64,000 bases of DNA from Euclidia mi (taxonomy: Eukaryota > Arthropoda > Insecta > Lepidoptera > Erebidae): positions 39,541,551-39,605,550 of the forward strand of contig OX123186.2 in NCBI GenBank assembly GCA_944739405.2, given 5' to 3'. Within the stretch, counting starts at the first letter, position 1; every line of letters starts with the position of its first letter. Below are positions 42,604 through 53,749 of the stretch, in pieces. Position numbers and translations under genes: made by a program. The notes below the pieces were generated by a model, which searched no databases, was not told where the DNA came from, and was given only the letters and a program-made list of their open reading frames with translations.

Positions 42604-44290
42604 GGTAATACAAGAGTGGGCTGTAATCGTAACGGGTGTTCTTGGTTGTGAGATCTTATTAAGAGAATAGGTTAAGAAATTTGTTTTACTTGTGTTGAGA
42701 GTCAGGGTGTTAGAAGAGAGCCACTTTATGATTGTGTCAAAACCATTTTGCGCAGTCATTTGCAGTTCCGCCCACGATGCACTGACAAATGTGAAAGCGG
42801 TATCGTCTGCGTAAAATACGATTTTAGCGTTGGGTATTTTAAGTTCACAGAGATCGTTAATAAATACTAGAAACAAAGTGGGTCCAAGTTTGCTTCCCTG
42901 TGGGACCCCGTACTGAATTGAAAGTTCATCACTGCTGTATTTATCAATTATAACTTTTTGTGAGCGATTTGTAAGGTAACTTTTAAACAAATTTAGTGTT
43001 AAGCCTCTGATTCCAATATTTTCTAGTTTTTGTAGAAGCCTTGGAATTGGCACCGTGTCCGTGGCCTTCGCTAGATCCAAGAATATTGTTAAGACCTTGT
43101 TGCTTGTGTTTAGGTTACCTACCACATGATAAAGTAATTCGTGGATCGCGTCACCGGTGGATCTATGTTTGCGGAAGCTGAATTGCTGATTGGAAAGGAT
43201 AGAGTAATGCTCCAAGTAATTTACCAGTCTTTTATTAATAAGACGTTCCAATATTTTTGAAAGGGAAGTTAGGACAGCTACAGGACGGTAATTGTTCGGT
43301 AACTTTCTGTCGCCGTTCTTGAATATGGGATGCACAATAGCCTTTTTAAGAGAGACAGGGAAAATGGCTGTTTCAAAACAGATATTAAAAATGTGGCTTA
43401 GTACAGGTGCAAAAATCGTAGCGTAACGCTTAAGAAATGTTGGAGTGATGCCATCCCAACCAGGAGCTGCATTTGTCCTCAGCGTGTTTATGACCGCACA
43501 AATTTCATTTGGATCTGTTTGCTCTAAAACAAAGGATTGAGTAGAGTTTAAAGTGTTAAGTGGAGATGTGTGATTTGATAACGGCTGATTTTTATTGATG
43601 TTGTCGGCGAGTTCCTTACCGATATTTACAAAATATTGATTCACATAATTGCAAAACTTCTCAGGTGATGAAGAATGAGAAAGTAATTGACTACAAGGAT
43701 GTTTTGTTTTGGTCGTGTTCGTTATAAGTTTCACTGTGTCCCAAAGTTTTTTAGGGTTATGGCTGGCCTTTTTTAATTCGTTAGTATCATACTCAAGGAG
43801 TAAGGAGTTTGGTACAAAAGTTTCTGAAACGTTTATAAGTTAAGGTTATGATAGGGTTATCAGGGGATTGGATAACTTTTTTATGGAGAGAATCTTGATT
43901 TCGAATACAGCGCAACAGACCTAGGCTAATCCAGTGCTTGAGTATTTTTTATTTGCAGGTACCTTTATGATTGAAGTACATTTCTCTATAGCAGCGCTTG
44001 TCACTCCTATAAAGCTATCCATTGCATTGTCTGGATTGCTCATGGAGTATAAGGGTGAGAAATCAAAATTAACCATGTCCCTGTCAAGAGCATCATAGTC
44101 TATCTTTTTGAGGAGTTTAGGGGGCTTTGGTTCTGATTTACTGTAACCGATAGCGAGTAATGTTGGGTTATGATCAGTTATTGTGCATTCCAGGATAAGT
44201 GCAATTGAGTTGGACTTAGTTCGTATAAATATATGACCTAAGCAGTTACTATCCCTAGTAGGCAGTGTGTGGGCCGGTAGAAATAGGAGG
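42604..44290 (-). pseudogene. LINE E, endonuclease end and RT
   Basis: Minus-strand LINE ORF2, 5' truncated. The end of the endonuclease lies near 44000-44280 (CLGHIFIRTKSNS, then ITDHNPTLLAIGYS, the SDH-type motif as TDH). After shifts and a stop, the linker and RT run from about 43850 to 42604: GWDGITPTFLKRYA, NNYRPVAVLTSLSKILERL, motif A FLDLAKATD (usually AFD), motif B GVPQGSKLGPTLF and an intact YADD. It is interrupted at 42603 by LINE B and resumes at 37624. Confidence 0.85.
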
Positions 44291-44333
44291 TAAAAAGGAT
44301 AGGTCGGAGTCAGTTACCCTTACAAGAGGCCGG

Positions 44334-44719
44334 GGTTAACAAGATAGACTGTGAGTGTGGGCTCTCATACATTGGACAAACCAAGAGAGGCATGGCATTC
44401 GACTAAAACTCGCTGACATTAAACAGAAACGCTTGACGAAGTCTGCTGTATGCGAATATGTAGAACAAGGAACCAACCATTACCTGCGATTTGATAAACC
44501 ACAGATACTCGCAAAAGAACACCGCTTTATTCCAAGACTGATACGTGAAGCTATTGAAATTAAAAAACATCCTAATTTCAATAGGGAAGATGGTTGGAAT
44601 ATTCCTCCAGCTTGGGACCCTATTATCAGGCTAATGAAACCCAAGAAGGACAAAGTTACCAGAAGACATCAAGACACAGTGAGCACATTCTGCGTAGATA
44701 GTAACACCAATAGTTGAAA
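44334..44719 (+). pseudogene. Penelope-like element, GIY-YIG endonuclease fragment
   Basis: C-terminal GIY-YIG nuclease of a Penelope-like retroelement. KIDCECGLSYIGQTKRG holds the YIG motif and the CxCG typical of animal PLEs. A shift near 44400 leads to the second frame (to 44717): TKSAVCEYVEQGTNH, then IPRLIREAIEIKKHPN and NREDGWNIPPAWDPI, the conserved end of the domain. The RT part is absent, so this is a 5'-truncated, frameshifted copy. Confidence 0.8.
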
Positions 44720-44796
44720 AATGTTCGGGTACTTCGAGATAACTTTTAAATTCAAGACAAAGACAAATATCACCTCAGTCTGCCGTGAACATGAAT

Positions 44797-44820
44797 CCTG
44801 TAAAGAATTCGAAACGTCGG
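44797..44820 (+). other. Hammerhead-like core downstream of the PLE
   Basis: CCTGTAAAGAATTCGAAACG then TCGG: a CTGATGA-like box with two changes, a GAATTC micro-stem, and GAAAC. Penelope-like elements carry minimal hammerhead ribozymes in their terminal repeats, and this lies where one would be expected. The core is degenerate and probably not self-cleaving. Confidence 0.3.
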
Positions 44821-44829
44821 CTAGTTATA

Positions 44830-45668
44830 AAAATTTAGTTTCTAGATCATTCGGTTTAAATGTAATAACTAATAACCAGTGAAACCAATATAACGCGATA
44901 AAATCCGTAAACTGTAGTTAAATTTCAATATTAGCTTGGTAATTTAAAGGCCATCTTTTCCTAATTAGTGACTTCAAAGAGAACACGATAATTCCTTTAT
45001 TAATATTAGTAATTGTATGGTTCGCAGTAATACTTGGTTTTGTTGACGATGGACATATGTAAGGGGTAGCTGAATAATGATAACTGAATTGCAGGCATTC
45101 ATCATTGTCCTAGCGTTATTCAGCTTGCACCCAAGACTTCCTGGAGTCCGGGATCCACGCAATATTATAACTAGATGGCCAATTCTTCTAATTTTGTTCA
45201 AAATACAGTTTTGATATAATGTCAGTGTGATAATTATGTCACAAATGGTATTCTCCTAAATTAACTAATACTTGAATGATATTTAACTGGATCATAGATT
45301 GAACAAAGTTTCAAACTATGTGTCAATGACGAACTGTATATTTCAAATTATACGATATTAAAATTAGGTTAACAGAATACCAATTGTGAGTTAATTCAAA
45401 ATTTAATCTCATTTTGTTCAAAATATAATGCCGATTCTTCGATAAAATAGGAGAATTGACCTTCAGATTAAATAGAATATTAGCTTTTTTACAGTGAGAC
45501 TGTCGTCTGATCTTCGCAACCTAGGGAGATAGCGACATGCCATGGTTTAGACCAGTGTCGGTAAATTCAAGGAAACTGATTCCTCATAACAACTGATAAA
45601 GATCTTCATGATAGCTGGCACCACTTATAGCTTTCCTACGTGTCCTCCGATGCTAAGAGCAAGCGGTA
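44830..45668. other. Unassigned AT-rich sequence
   Basis: A 75-codon minus frame at 44974-45201 has no features. No repeat partner seen. Confidence 0.4.
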
Positions 45669-45682
45669 AAATTCAATTGTAT

Positions 45683-45916
45683 CACACATCATCAGCCTTT
45701 AACAGTCCACTGCTGGACTAGGCCTCTCCTTTGAAAGGAGGAATTGGCCTACTATACCACGCTGGCCAAACGGGTTGGTATAGGGTTTGTATCAAGTTTT
45801 CCTTCTATTACAGTGGTGTTCTCTGCATAATATGCTCCCTCTGTCGGCTCTTACGACACCCATGGGATGATATGGGGTGGTGACATTCCGTATTCTTAAT
45901 CCGTCACCACACGGAC
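45683..45916 (-). mobile_element. Short retroposon with (GAT)n-type tail, copy 1
   Basis: Flanked by the perfect 14-bp duplication AAATTCAATTGTAT (45669-45682, 45917-45930). On the minus strand it runs from GTCCGTGTGG to CAGTGGACTGTTAAAGGCTG then ATGATG. It matches the plus-strand copy at 55050-55279. Non-coding. The tail is a frequent lepidopteran retroposon end. Confidence 0.85.
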
Positions 45917-45930
45917 AAATTCAATTGTAT

Positions 45931-47140
45931 ACCATGATTTATTTAACCATATTACGTAATTAACAATAATCAATCAATGTTAATATCAAGATTACCAATA
46001 ACAATATACGAACCTACTAATTAAACGCCTACTTGTATCAATCACAGAAATAAAATGTCAAATAATGTCGCTTACGTACGTAGGACTACAATTACCAATT
46101 ACTCGTAAGACTAGTACCTGCTAACTACCAATACCAACTGTAGTCGTTTACGTGATAAGCGCAATGTACGTCATGACACACGAGTCGAAAGAACACCAAG
46201 CTCATTACGCTGATTATAATAGCTTTATCTCATTTCAATTTCTAGAGTGAATACGTCATCATTCATCCGTCTGCGTTATTATGGATTAAAATGTCAAGTT
46301 TCATCACCCTATTTCATTCCTGACTATGGCAAATACATGAAGCAAACAGTATTTTTGGGTAGAGAAGGAAAATTCGACAAGAAACTCTATGTATATACCC
46401 GTCTAGCGAGCGTGGGATAGTAGGGCAATCATCCTATTTACTCACAATGATATTGCGACGCATAGGCTACTGCTTATGTCTAACAATGAGCTGCGAAAAT
46501 GAGAGATGACGATAGAAGTATCGTCACGTTCACGCCGCTGTACCGCTCGGTGCTATTCGCCGGTCGCGTCGCCGGTCGCCGCTGCGCGTGGCATGCTTAG
46601 AACATTTCTATACATTTGATTCAGTCGCAAGTCGCGTCGCCGGTCGCGTCGCCGGTCGCGTCGCCGGTCGCGTCACGCGAATTTTCGCTGGAGCGAATTG
46701 TCCGTGGCCAGGCCGTTAGGGATAAGGTCCCAGTGTCAATTAGTGGTGGCTTTTTGGTAATCTTGCTTCGTAATTGTGCCAGAAATCCAATTACCATGTG
46801 ATTCAGGATTAATCAGTCGCTGACATTAATATGTCTGACATTCTGACTGGCGCCACATCGAGTGAACTGTCGAGCCAACATCACTGGCAATTCCAAGCGT
46901 GATAAACAACTTGTTATCTCATTTGACTCAACAACTCAAAGGTCTTTTTAAAGTTATAAAATTGAAAATTCTAGCGTAAAATATTCCTGCATACATTTTT
47001 ATCACCTAGAAAGGTTAAATGAAAGGCGTACATTATTTTACATTCACAACAGCGATTTAATTATTAATGCTATAAATCACGCGACGCAAAAACAAACTCT
47101 ACCTAAGTTGGATTTAATCATTTACATATTTTAATGAAAA
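45931..47140. other. Unassigned, with a GC-rich minisatellite block
   Basis: AT-rich except for about 46520-46720, which is strikingly GC-rich and contains repeats of GGTCGCGTCGCC. Near 46385-46430 (AGCGTGGGATAGTAGG) is a weak relic of the 45683 retroposon family. No gene recognised. Confidence 0.4.
46631..46675 (+). repeat. 12-bp GC-rich tandem repeat
   Basis: About 3.7 units of GTCGCGTCGCCG, with two further unit-like copies at 46555-46580. Confidence 0.85.
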
Positions 47141-47596
47141 TAAAGAAACGGATGTCAGGAGTGACGTCACGGATGTCAAACTAGTGCATTGACCTTTGAT
47201 AGTTGTTTTTGTTTTAAACATAAAAGAAGTTATATATGTGAACAATTTATTGACAGAAAATTTGCAATCAGTGTGATAAAATTAGTGAAGCGTTATACAG
47301 TGCGTATATAAGGAGATTAAAGAAAAATAAAAGTCTTATGACAAAAGTGAACTACAAACTACCTTAAACTAAGAAAAAGTGAACGGACTAATTACAGATC
47401 AACGAATACGGAGAAAAAAAGTAGCTTAAACGTATGTACAGTTGGCTTAGTTTATCGTGTTTGAAATAGTAGTACCGGTACACCGCTACACTCCCATAAA
47501 ACTCCATAAAGACATTTTATTTAGTACAACGCTATCTATTGATCTTCCGAGGTACTTCTGAGCTTTATCGATAGCTACGCTGCGCCGCCGTTCGAT

Positions 47597-48571
47597 ATGC
47601 CGCCAACAAAATGTATAGCTTGTGCGAGGTTTTTATCTCCGCAAGATGCCGCAAGATGTCGTACATGCAAAGGAACATTTCACCGAGCTTGCGGGGCCTT
47701 ATCCCTTACTGGTAATATTGCGCCTAATTGGTCTTGCCCGGAATGTAAAAGGAAGGAAGGCGGACAGCAGAGGTCTGAGGAGGTTTCAGGAAAAGACGAT
47801 AGCTTTGACAGCACCAAGGACATGAGTCCAAACATGTCCAGATGGATCAACGAGGAGATGCGGAGAGTACTGAAAGAGGAACTGCGCACTGAATTTCACA
47901 ATATGCGTACAGATTACCAGGCCGAGTTTCAGGGGTTACGCGCCGAAATAATTAAGCTGCAAGCCGACAAAGACAAGCTTATAGAAAGAGTTGGTATACT
48001 TGAGAACCAATTAAAAATTTCATCTGAAGTGGCCGAGGATGTCGCACAATTGAAAAATCAAATTAACGAGCGAGACCAGCAGCTTTTGAGCAATGAGATA
48101 GAAATAAGTAATCTCCCGGAAACGACCAATGAGAATCTGTCTCACATCGTACAACTGATAGCAACAAAGCTTAACGTTACTCTGACGGATTACGATGTAA
48201 CCAGCGTAAACCGCGTCGGCGCTAGACATCTGAACGCGACGAGCGCCGCGGGACCAGTGGAGACTCGCGCGCGTGCGGTCGTCGTGCGGTTTGCAAGGCA
48301 TGACGTACGTAACGAGTTTCTTCGATGCGCACGGGTTCGGCGGGGAGCGGACACGTCGGATCTAGGAATTAATAAGCCAACAACTAGATTTTATGTCAAC
48401 GAAAGGCTTACAAGAGTAAATCGACAGTTGTTTCGGCGAGCGCGGGATGTTGCCAAACAACACGGATGGCAATATGTGTGGACCAGAAATGGTCGCATTC
48501 TTGCCCGGCGCAAGCCCGGTGAGTCAACGTTCTCCATACGTAATGAGACCGATCTTGCATGTATGCAGTAA
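47597..48571 (+). CDS. LINE C ORF1, PHD-like finger and coiled-coil protein
   Basis: A 324-residue intact protein, probable RNA chaperone of the element. Residues 6-50 hold a zinc finger of the PHD pattern: CIAC (6, 9), CRTC (21, 24), His29, Cys32, CPEC (47, 50). A charged coiled coil spans about 85-165. The C-terminal FP25K-like domain has ARAVVVRFARHDVRNEF, FYVNERLTRVNRQLF and WQYVWTRNGRILARRKPGE. The start ATG follows a GC-rich CGCCGTTCGAT. The equivalent protein in LINE A lacks the finger. Confidence 0.85.
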   Translation: MPPTKCIACARFLSPQDAARCRTCKGTFHRACGALSLTGNIAPNWSCPECKRKEGGQQRSEEVSGKDDSFDSTKDMSPNMSRWINEEMRRVLKEELRTEFHNMRTDYQAEFQGLRAEIIKLQADKDKLIERVGILENQLKISSEVAEDVAQLKNQINERDQQLLSNEIEISNLPETTNENLSHIVQLIATKLNVTLTDYDVTSVNRVGARHLNATSAAGPVETRARAVVVRFARHDVRNEFLRCARVRRGADTSDLGINKPTTRFYVNERLTRVNRQLFRRARDVAKQHGWQYVWTRNGRILARRKPGESTFSIRNETDLACMQ

Positions 48572-49015
48572 TATGTATAATGTTTCACATATACGGTATT
48601 TATCTCTATTGAATATGGTTTCATCTTATTGTTATTTTATGTTAGGAAATATATCGCCAATCCCTTGTGTCATACCATGTTTGCGGTACTTTATTATTTT
48701 GTATAACGTTTCTTCGTGTGTTATGTTCAGAAATATTATACTGCGATTGCCTTATATTGGTGTATCTGCACATTATAGGAATAGCATTTTGATTTGTCAA
48801 AGACATGAGTTGCCTGACATTATATTTATGCGCTCGGTATGCAAATGTAATTTTGTCTGTTTAAGATGTATATATTTGTGTTATGAGATTTATGTTGTAA
48901 CTTTGTGTATTCATATATATTATGGCCAATGCCTATGTTTTGAAATTGAGGTGATGACATGTACCTACACAAGTGCCATTTCAAAAAGTATTTATTTGTT
49001 TGTTCTTAACCATCA

Positions 49016-51880
49016 ATGCCGCGAAATAAAATAATTAAGTTTGGTCTGCTTAATGCGGGGTCACTGGCAACGAATCATGACGAATTCATCATAGCAATGA
49101 ATAACCACTCCGTTGATATCATGGCGATCAACGAGACATGGCTGCGCAGGGGGGAAGAAGGGCGAGCACCGGTCGTACCAGGCTATCGGTTACGTCACAT
49201 TGCGCGTTCGGAAACAATCCGCGATGGCCGAGGGGGGGGTGTCGCATTCTACATAAAAAATGGCATGGCTATCCGTGTAAAGTCACACCCGCACCACGAC
49301 CAAGTTGAGGAAATGGGGATGTCGATTAAGTCGAATTCAAAAATATTACTAATTGGCACTGCTTACCGGCCACCATGGTTAGACGTTAATATATTTCTAG
49401 ACGCAATTTCGGATAGTATTTGCGCATTATCGCCGTTCGACAACATCATATTACTGGGAGATTTAAATATTAATCTACTTGATACAAATGATTATAAAAC
49501 TAAGCAACTCACCGCATTCTTAAGCTATAGTCATTTGAATCAAATAGTAACAACGGCTACTCATTTTGTTGGTGACAGTGCAACGTTAATTGATGTGATC
49601 TGCACAGACGCACAGTGCCGGGTGGTCTCGGTAGATCATATACCAGAACTCGGTCATCATTCGTTCGTCTCATGTGAGCTTTTATTTAAAAAAGTAAACC
49701 CTGTAAAAAAATATGTTACTTTCAGACCGTTTAAGGACATAATACCAGAATACTTTAATATGGATCTGAATGAGATCCCATGGGGGGAAATAGGTCAACT
49801 ATGTGACGTAAACGAAATGGTAGATCTTTTTAACTATTACATAAATTCCCTATTTAACATTCATGCACCGTATAAAACCAGATTATTTAAGGGTCCACCA
49901 ACACCTTGGATCACAGACAACATCAAATTCATGTTCAAATTACGGAACGATGCTCATAGAAGGTATCGCCAATCCCGTCTCGAAGTACACAAGCGATACT
50001 ATTTAGACCTTAAACACCAAACAGCACTAGCATTATACAACGAAAAAAAGGCATTTTTCAATAAGCATATTAATGAAAACAAAAACAATTCAAAATTATT
50101 ATGGTACAATTTGAAAAAACACGTACTTCCAGCAAGCACAGACGATGGAATGCTTGTAGGGCAATTTGAGGATCCTGAGGGTTTGAATGCGGCATTCTTG
50201 GATGTTCCAGGGGAACCCAACGTTAGCATCTCACATCTTTCTTATTTCGAGTTTAATCGATATAGTACAGCAACCTTTTCCCTGCAACCCACAAACAGCC
50301 AAGCGGTTTATAATATAATTAGAGATATTAATACAAACGCGCGTGGAATAGATGACATCTCTAAAGAGATGATATCCCTTACCTTGCCACAATCACTTAC
50401 CGCCATAACAGACATCATAAATAAATCCATCACCTCGTTCTCATTTCCCAGGTTATGGCGGAGTGCTATTGTTAGACCAATTTCAAAAAATAATAATCCG
50501 CTAAATTATAAAGATCTTCGCCCTATAAGTATTCTACCTTGTCTGTCCAAGGTGTTGGAGAGAGTGGTTTATGTTCAAGTCATGAATTACTTAGAAAAAA
50601 ACGGCATTCTACCCGACCTTCAGTCTGGGTTTAGAAGAGGACGTGGTACAGCAACAGCTTTAGCGGATGTCGTGGGTAATATCCTCGAGGCTCGCGATCG
50701 TGGGGAGGGTACGATACTAACCCTGCTTGATTATTCGCGCGCTTTCGAATGCATAAATATTTCGCTGTTACTTTCAAAGCTTTCGTACTATGGTTTTGAA
50801 CCGCATACAATCAGATGGTTTGAAAGCTATTTAACAGGCAGGCTGCAGCAAGTCGAAATACGCAAAAATGACGGATCAGTGATGATGTCGACTCCGCGAT
50901 CGGTACCTCGGGGTGTTCCCCAGGGATCACTTTTGGGACCACTCCTGTTTGTTTTATACACTGCCGACATAACAACTAACTTCAAAGACTGCTTGTACCA
51001 CATGTATGCCGATGATACGCAATTGTATCTATCATTTAACCCTAAAAATACGGCGACTGCTGTAGCCACCATTAATGCGGAGCTTGACAGAATAGCGGCG
51101 TGGTCCGAGCGTAACGCTCTGGTTCTCAACGCACATAAATCTAAATTTTTGGTTATGGGCAGCAAACACCAAATTAACTTAATATCATCTTTTAAACCCA
51201 AGATCGAAATAATGGGTGATGAAATACAACAAGTGCAATCTGCGCGTGACCTTGGTTTATTGATTGACCCTGAGCTGCGTTTTGAGGATCACATCAATGG
51301 CGTTGTAAGAAACTGTTTCTATAGACTCAAGATTCTATACCGAGTAAGAAGCTATCTCAGCCTCACTCTGAGAAAGAGGCTTGTAGATAGCTTGGTGCTG
51401 TCGAGACTTAATTATTGTGATACTGTGTATGGTCCCTGTATCTTGACCAGGACGCAACATTTAATACAGCGTGTACAGAATGCGTGTGCTCGATATTGCC
51501 TAAATATACCCCGAAGAAATCATATCACACCTCACTTAAATAGTAATGATATACTCAAAATGTCAGCGCGGCGTAAACTACATTTGGCAACATTATTATT
51601 TGGAGTATTGAGTACGGGAGAACCTAAATACCTTTACAATAAATTAAATTGGCGACAGGATCACTACAGCTACTCCACTCGCTCCACCGCCAGACCGCTA
51701 TCCATCCCTCGGTACAAAACCACAGCCTTCAAAGGGTGCTATAAATATGCGGCTACTCATATTTGGAATGACCTACCTCCACCAATAAGGTCCCTGAGAA
51801 CAAAAAGAACGTTTCAAATTAATCTTAAAAAACATCTCCTGCAAGAACAAAAATGTGACCATGCGAATCAGTACAAATAA
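49016..51880 (+). CDS. LINE C ORF2, endonuclease-reverse transcriptase (intact)
   Basis: A 954-residue replicase. The AP-endonuclease covers about residues 8-225: FGLLNAGSLATN, AINETWLRR, RGGGVAFYIKNG, LLGDLNINLLD and ATLIDVICTD, with the SDH site as LGHHSF. The RT is about 480-740: AIVRPISKNNN, YKDLRPISILPCLSKVLERV, QSGFRRGRGTATAL, motif A LLDYSRAFECI, motif B RGVPQGSLLGPLLF near 631 and motif C MYADDTQLYLSF with YADD near 664-667. A C-terminal arm (NACARYCLNIPRRNHITPHL) follows. No stop or shift breaks it, so catalytic competence is plausible. Confidence 0.9.
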   Translation: MPRNKIIKFGLLNAGSLATNHDEFIIAMNNHSVDIMAINETWLRRGEEGRAPVVPGYRLRHIARSETIRDGRGGGVAFYIKNGMAIRVKSHPHHDQVEEMGMSIKSNSKILLIGTAYRPPWLDVNIFLDAISDSICALSPFDNIILLGDLNINLLDTNDYKTKQLTAFLSYSHLNQIVTTATHFVGDSATLIDVICTDAQCRVVSVDHIPELGHHSFVSCELLFKKVNPVKKYVTFRPFKDIIPEYFNMDLNEIPWGEIGQLCDVNEMVDLFNYYINSLFNIHAPYKTRLFKGPPTPWITDNIKFMFKLRNDAHRRYRQSRLEVHKRYYLDLKHQTALALYNEKKAFFNKHINENKNNSKLLWYNLKKHVLPASTDDGMLVGQFEDPEGLNAAFLDVPGEPNVSISHLSYFEFNRYSTATFSLQPTNSQAVYNIIRDINTNARGIDDISKEMISLTLPQSLTAITDIINKSITSFSFPRLWRSAIVRPISKNNNPLNYKDLRPISILPCLSKVLERVVYVQVMNYLEKNGILPDLQSGFRRGRGTATALADVVGNILEARDRGEGTILTLLDYSRAFECINISLLLSKLSYYGFEPHTIRWFESYLTGRLQQVEIRKNDGSVMMSTPRSVPRGVPQGSLLGPLLFVLYTADITTNFKDCLYHMYADDTQLYLSFNPKNTATAVATINAELDRIAAWSERNALVLNAHKSKFLVMGSKHQINLISSFKPKIEIMGDEIQQVQSARDLGLLIDPELRFEDHINGVVRNCFYRLKILYRVRSYLSLTLRKRLVDSLVLSRLNYCDTVYGPCILTRTQHLIQRVQNACARYCLNIPRRNHITPHLNSNDILKMSARRKLHLATLLFGVLSTGEPKYLYNKLNWRQDHYSYSTRSTARPLSIPRYKTTAFKGCYKYAATHIWNDLPPPIRSLRTKRTFQINLKKHLLQEQKCDHANQYK

Positions 51881-52725
51881 ATTTTACACAAACATCAGTA
51901 CCAAATACTTACATTTTGTTTATGACCACTGGGTAGTATGCCGGACGCTCTTGACAAATATGTTTTTGCGGTTGGAGTGTGTCTTCGATATACTCGAGCT
52001 ATACTTGCGCGCTTTTCTGTTCGGTAACGAACGTAACGTGCTTAAGGAGCGAGGTGGCGAAACTGTTGTAGTTTTGTCATCGGGCTGGGCTGGGGTGGAG
52101 CTAGTGAAGGGCTGAAAGAAATATAGGCAATAAAATAAAATATATATATATGTGTATATATGTGCATATAATTGTATCTATATACATGTGCATACTATTA
52201 TGTATATATATGTATGTAGCTGTCTCAGTATGTATAGGTGAAGTAATGTTGCAGGTGTATAAATGTCTACATATTATTATAATATATGCACATACCTTTT
52301 AATACGTACCTCTTTTCCACTGAATATTTGGGATTTTCGTGGCAACAAACATGTTCTCCTTTTTTTTGTGTCTTAGTATAAGTAAACATAGTCTTAATGT
52401 ATACTACTATGTCTTCGTACAGATGCCCGTGGCTGTTAATATTTTAAAATTGTTCTTTTTGGTCGCGCGGCAGCCATTCTCGGGCAGCGCAAAGGCTGAA
52501 TGATGGTCGAGTGGTTCTCTCGCAATTCGCCGTTGCATAATCGTATAAACGAGACGAAACTGTGAGCATAAGCGAGATGCATTACTGGCCAAACCAATAT
52601 TCGAAAACCGGTAGCGTTACTGAAAAACAGCATGATATATTGTTTACGCCAAATGCAAGTTTTTATTATTTTAATTATGTTTTTCTGTTTCTGTTGTAAG
52701 TCTGATATCTGTGATCGTCACCTGG

Positions 52726-52793
52726 GGTTACCACCTAAGATCAGGGTTGATTTATGGTCTTCGCCATAATCAACATAAGCCTGAGTGGTAACC
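52726..52793 (+). promoter_or_regulatory. LINE C 3' UTR hairpin
   Basis: Two arms pair around a TCTTCG loop. The outer stem GGTTACCAC pairs with GTGGTAACC, and the inner GTTGATTTATGG pairs with CCATAATCAAC with one bulge. A partly unpaired middle separates them. It lies 90 bp before the TTC tail, where LINE reverse transcriptases bind their RNA. Confidence 0.7.
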
Positions 52794-52883
52794 TCGTTTT
52801 TATAGCATACCTGCTTGTTATTTTGTAGTGTCTGTGTTTATGTAATTATTTAACTGTTGTGTATGTTATAAAAATAAATGCAT

Positions 52884-52907
52884 TTTCTTCTTCTTCTTCT
52901 TCTTCTT
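52884..52907 (+). repeat. (TTC)n 3' tail of LINE C
   Basis: Eight TTC units closing the element. Confidence 0.85.
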
Positions 52908-53541
52908 AAAACACTACAGAATACGAAATATAAGAATACTTTTTTATTCTTTCGATCCAGTTAACATGCAAAGGCTCTGAAAGCCTTAATGATTTCCTCG
53001 CTATATTATGCCAACATTATTTCAAGTGTACAGAAAACATGTTTCAATATTTTTTGAGGCTAAAAAAGACCTTGTTCCAATTTTTTTGGAGAGCTTAGCA
53101 GTGAGTGGCAAATGAGAGCAGGTTAAAAATTTCAGGTATTTTTTTATATCTATCTAGCTTTATTCACTGTCATGCCATACTTTATATACGCTGTCAAATC
53201 CATAACAACACAACCTCGTGCCTCAAGGTAATAGAGAATTCAAAACAAGCAAACAATAGACGCTAGTCTAACGCTATGTAACATTAATTACGACGGGCTT
53301 GTATTGATAGTTAATTTTGCAACCACCCAAAGTGACCCTAAATTTCCACATACACAGTAAAGTCCATACATCTTCGTGTAATTAATTTAGAACACTCCAC
53401 ATCGCCGTAAGTAGAGCCTATTTATGGAACTGGGTGCGGGAGTACTGGAGGCTTTTAAAAGGCACTTAATCAAACGCACGTAAGTACACACGCCGCTAAT
53501 CACACTAATTAATGAATTTCCTTACAACCTTCCTCGGAGTA
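52908..53541. other. Unassigned AT-rich sequence
   Basis: No gene or repeat partner seen. Confidence 0.4.
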
Positions 53542-53749
53542 TCTTATACTAATATATAAAGCTAAAGAGTTTGTTTGTTTGGTTGAACGCGCTAATCTCA
53601 GGAACTACTGGTCCGATTTGAAAAATTATTTCAGTGTTAGATAGCCCATTTATCGAGGAAGGCTATAGGCTATATAACATCACGCTATGAGCGACGGGGG
53701 CAGAGCAGTAGCCTTAAATAATGCGGGTGTAACCACGGGCATCCTCTAG
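53542..53749 (+). mobile_element. Non-autonomous Helitron, different family
   Basis: Starts TCTTATACTAATATATAAAG and ends GCATCCTCTAG|T. A GGGTGTAACC micro-stem precedes the end. The body has GAACGCGCTAATCTCAGGAA, a phrase common in lepidopteran Helitrons. 208 bp, non-coding. Confidence 0.75.

Larger units (their letters stand above)
47141..52907 (+). mobile_element. LINE C, near full-length non-LTR retrotransposon
   Basis: Two intact ORFs (47597-48571 and 49016-51880) separated by 444 bp. A roughly 1-kb 3' UTR contains a long hairpin and ends in eight TTC units (52884-52907). The 5' boundary is a guess; no target duplication was found. ORF1 with a PHD-like finger resembles LINE B, but the two ORF2 proteins are clearly different families. 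The element looks potentially competent. Confidence 0.8.

Noticed and set aside
48447..49034. 195-codon ORF between LINE C ORF1 and ORF2
   Set aside because: It overlaps the end of ORF1 in another frame and has cysteine- and tyrosine-rich low-complexity text of AT-rich DNA.
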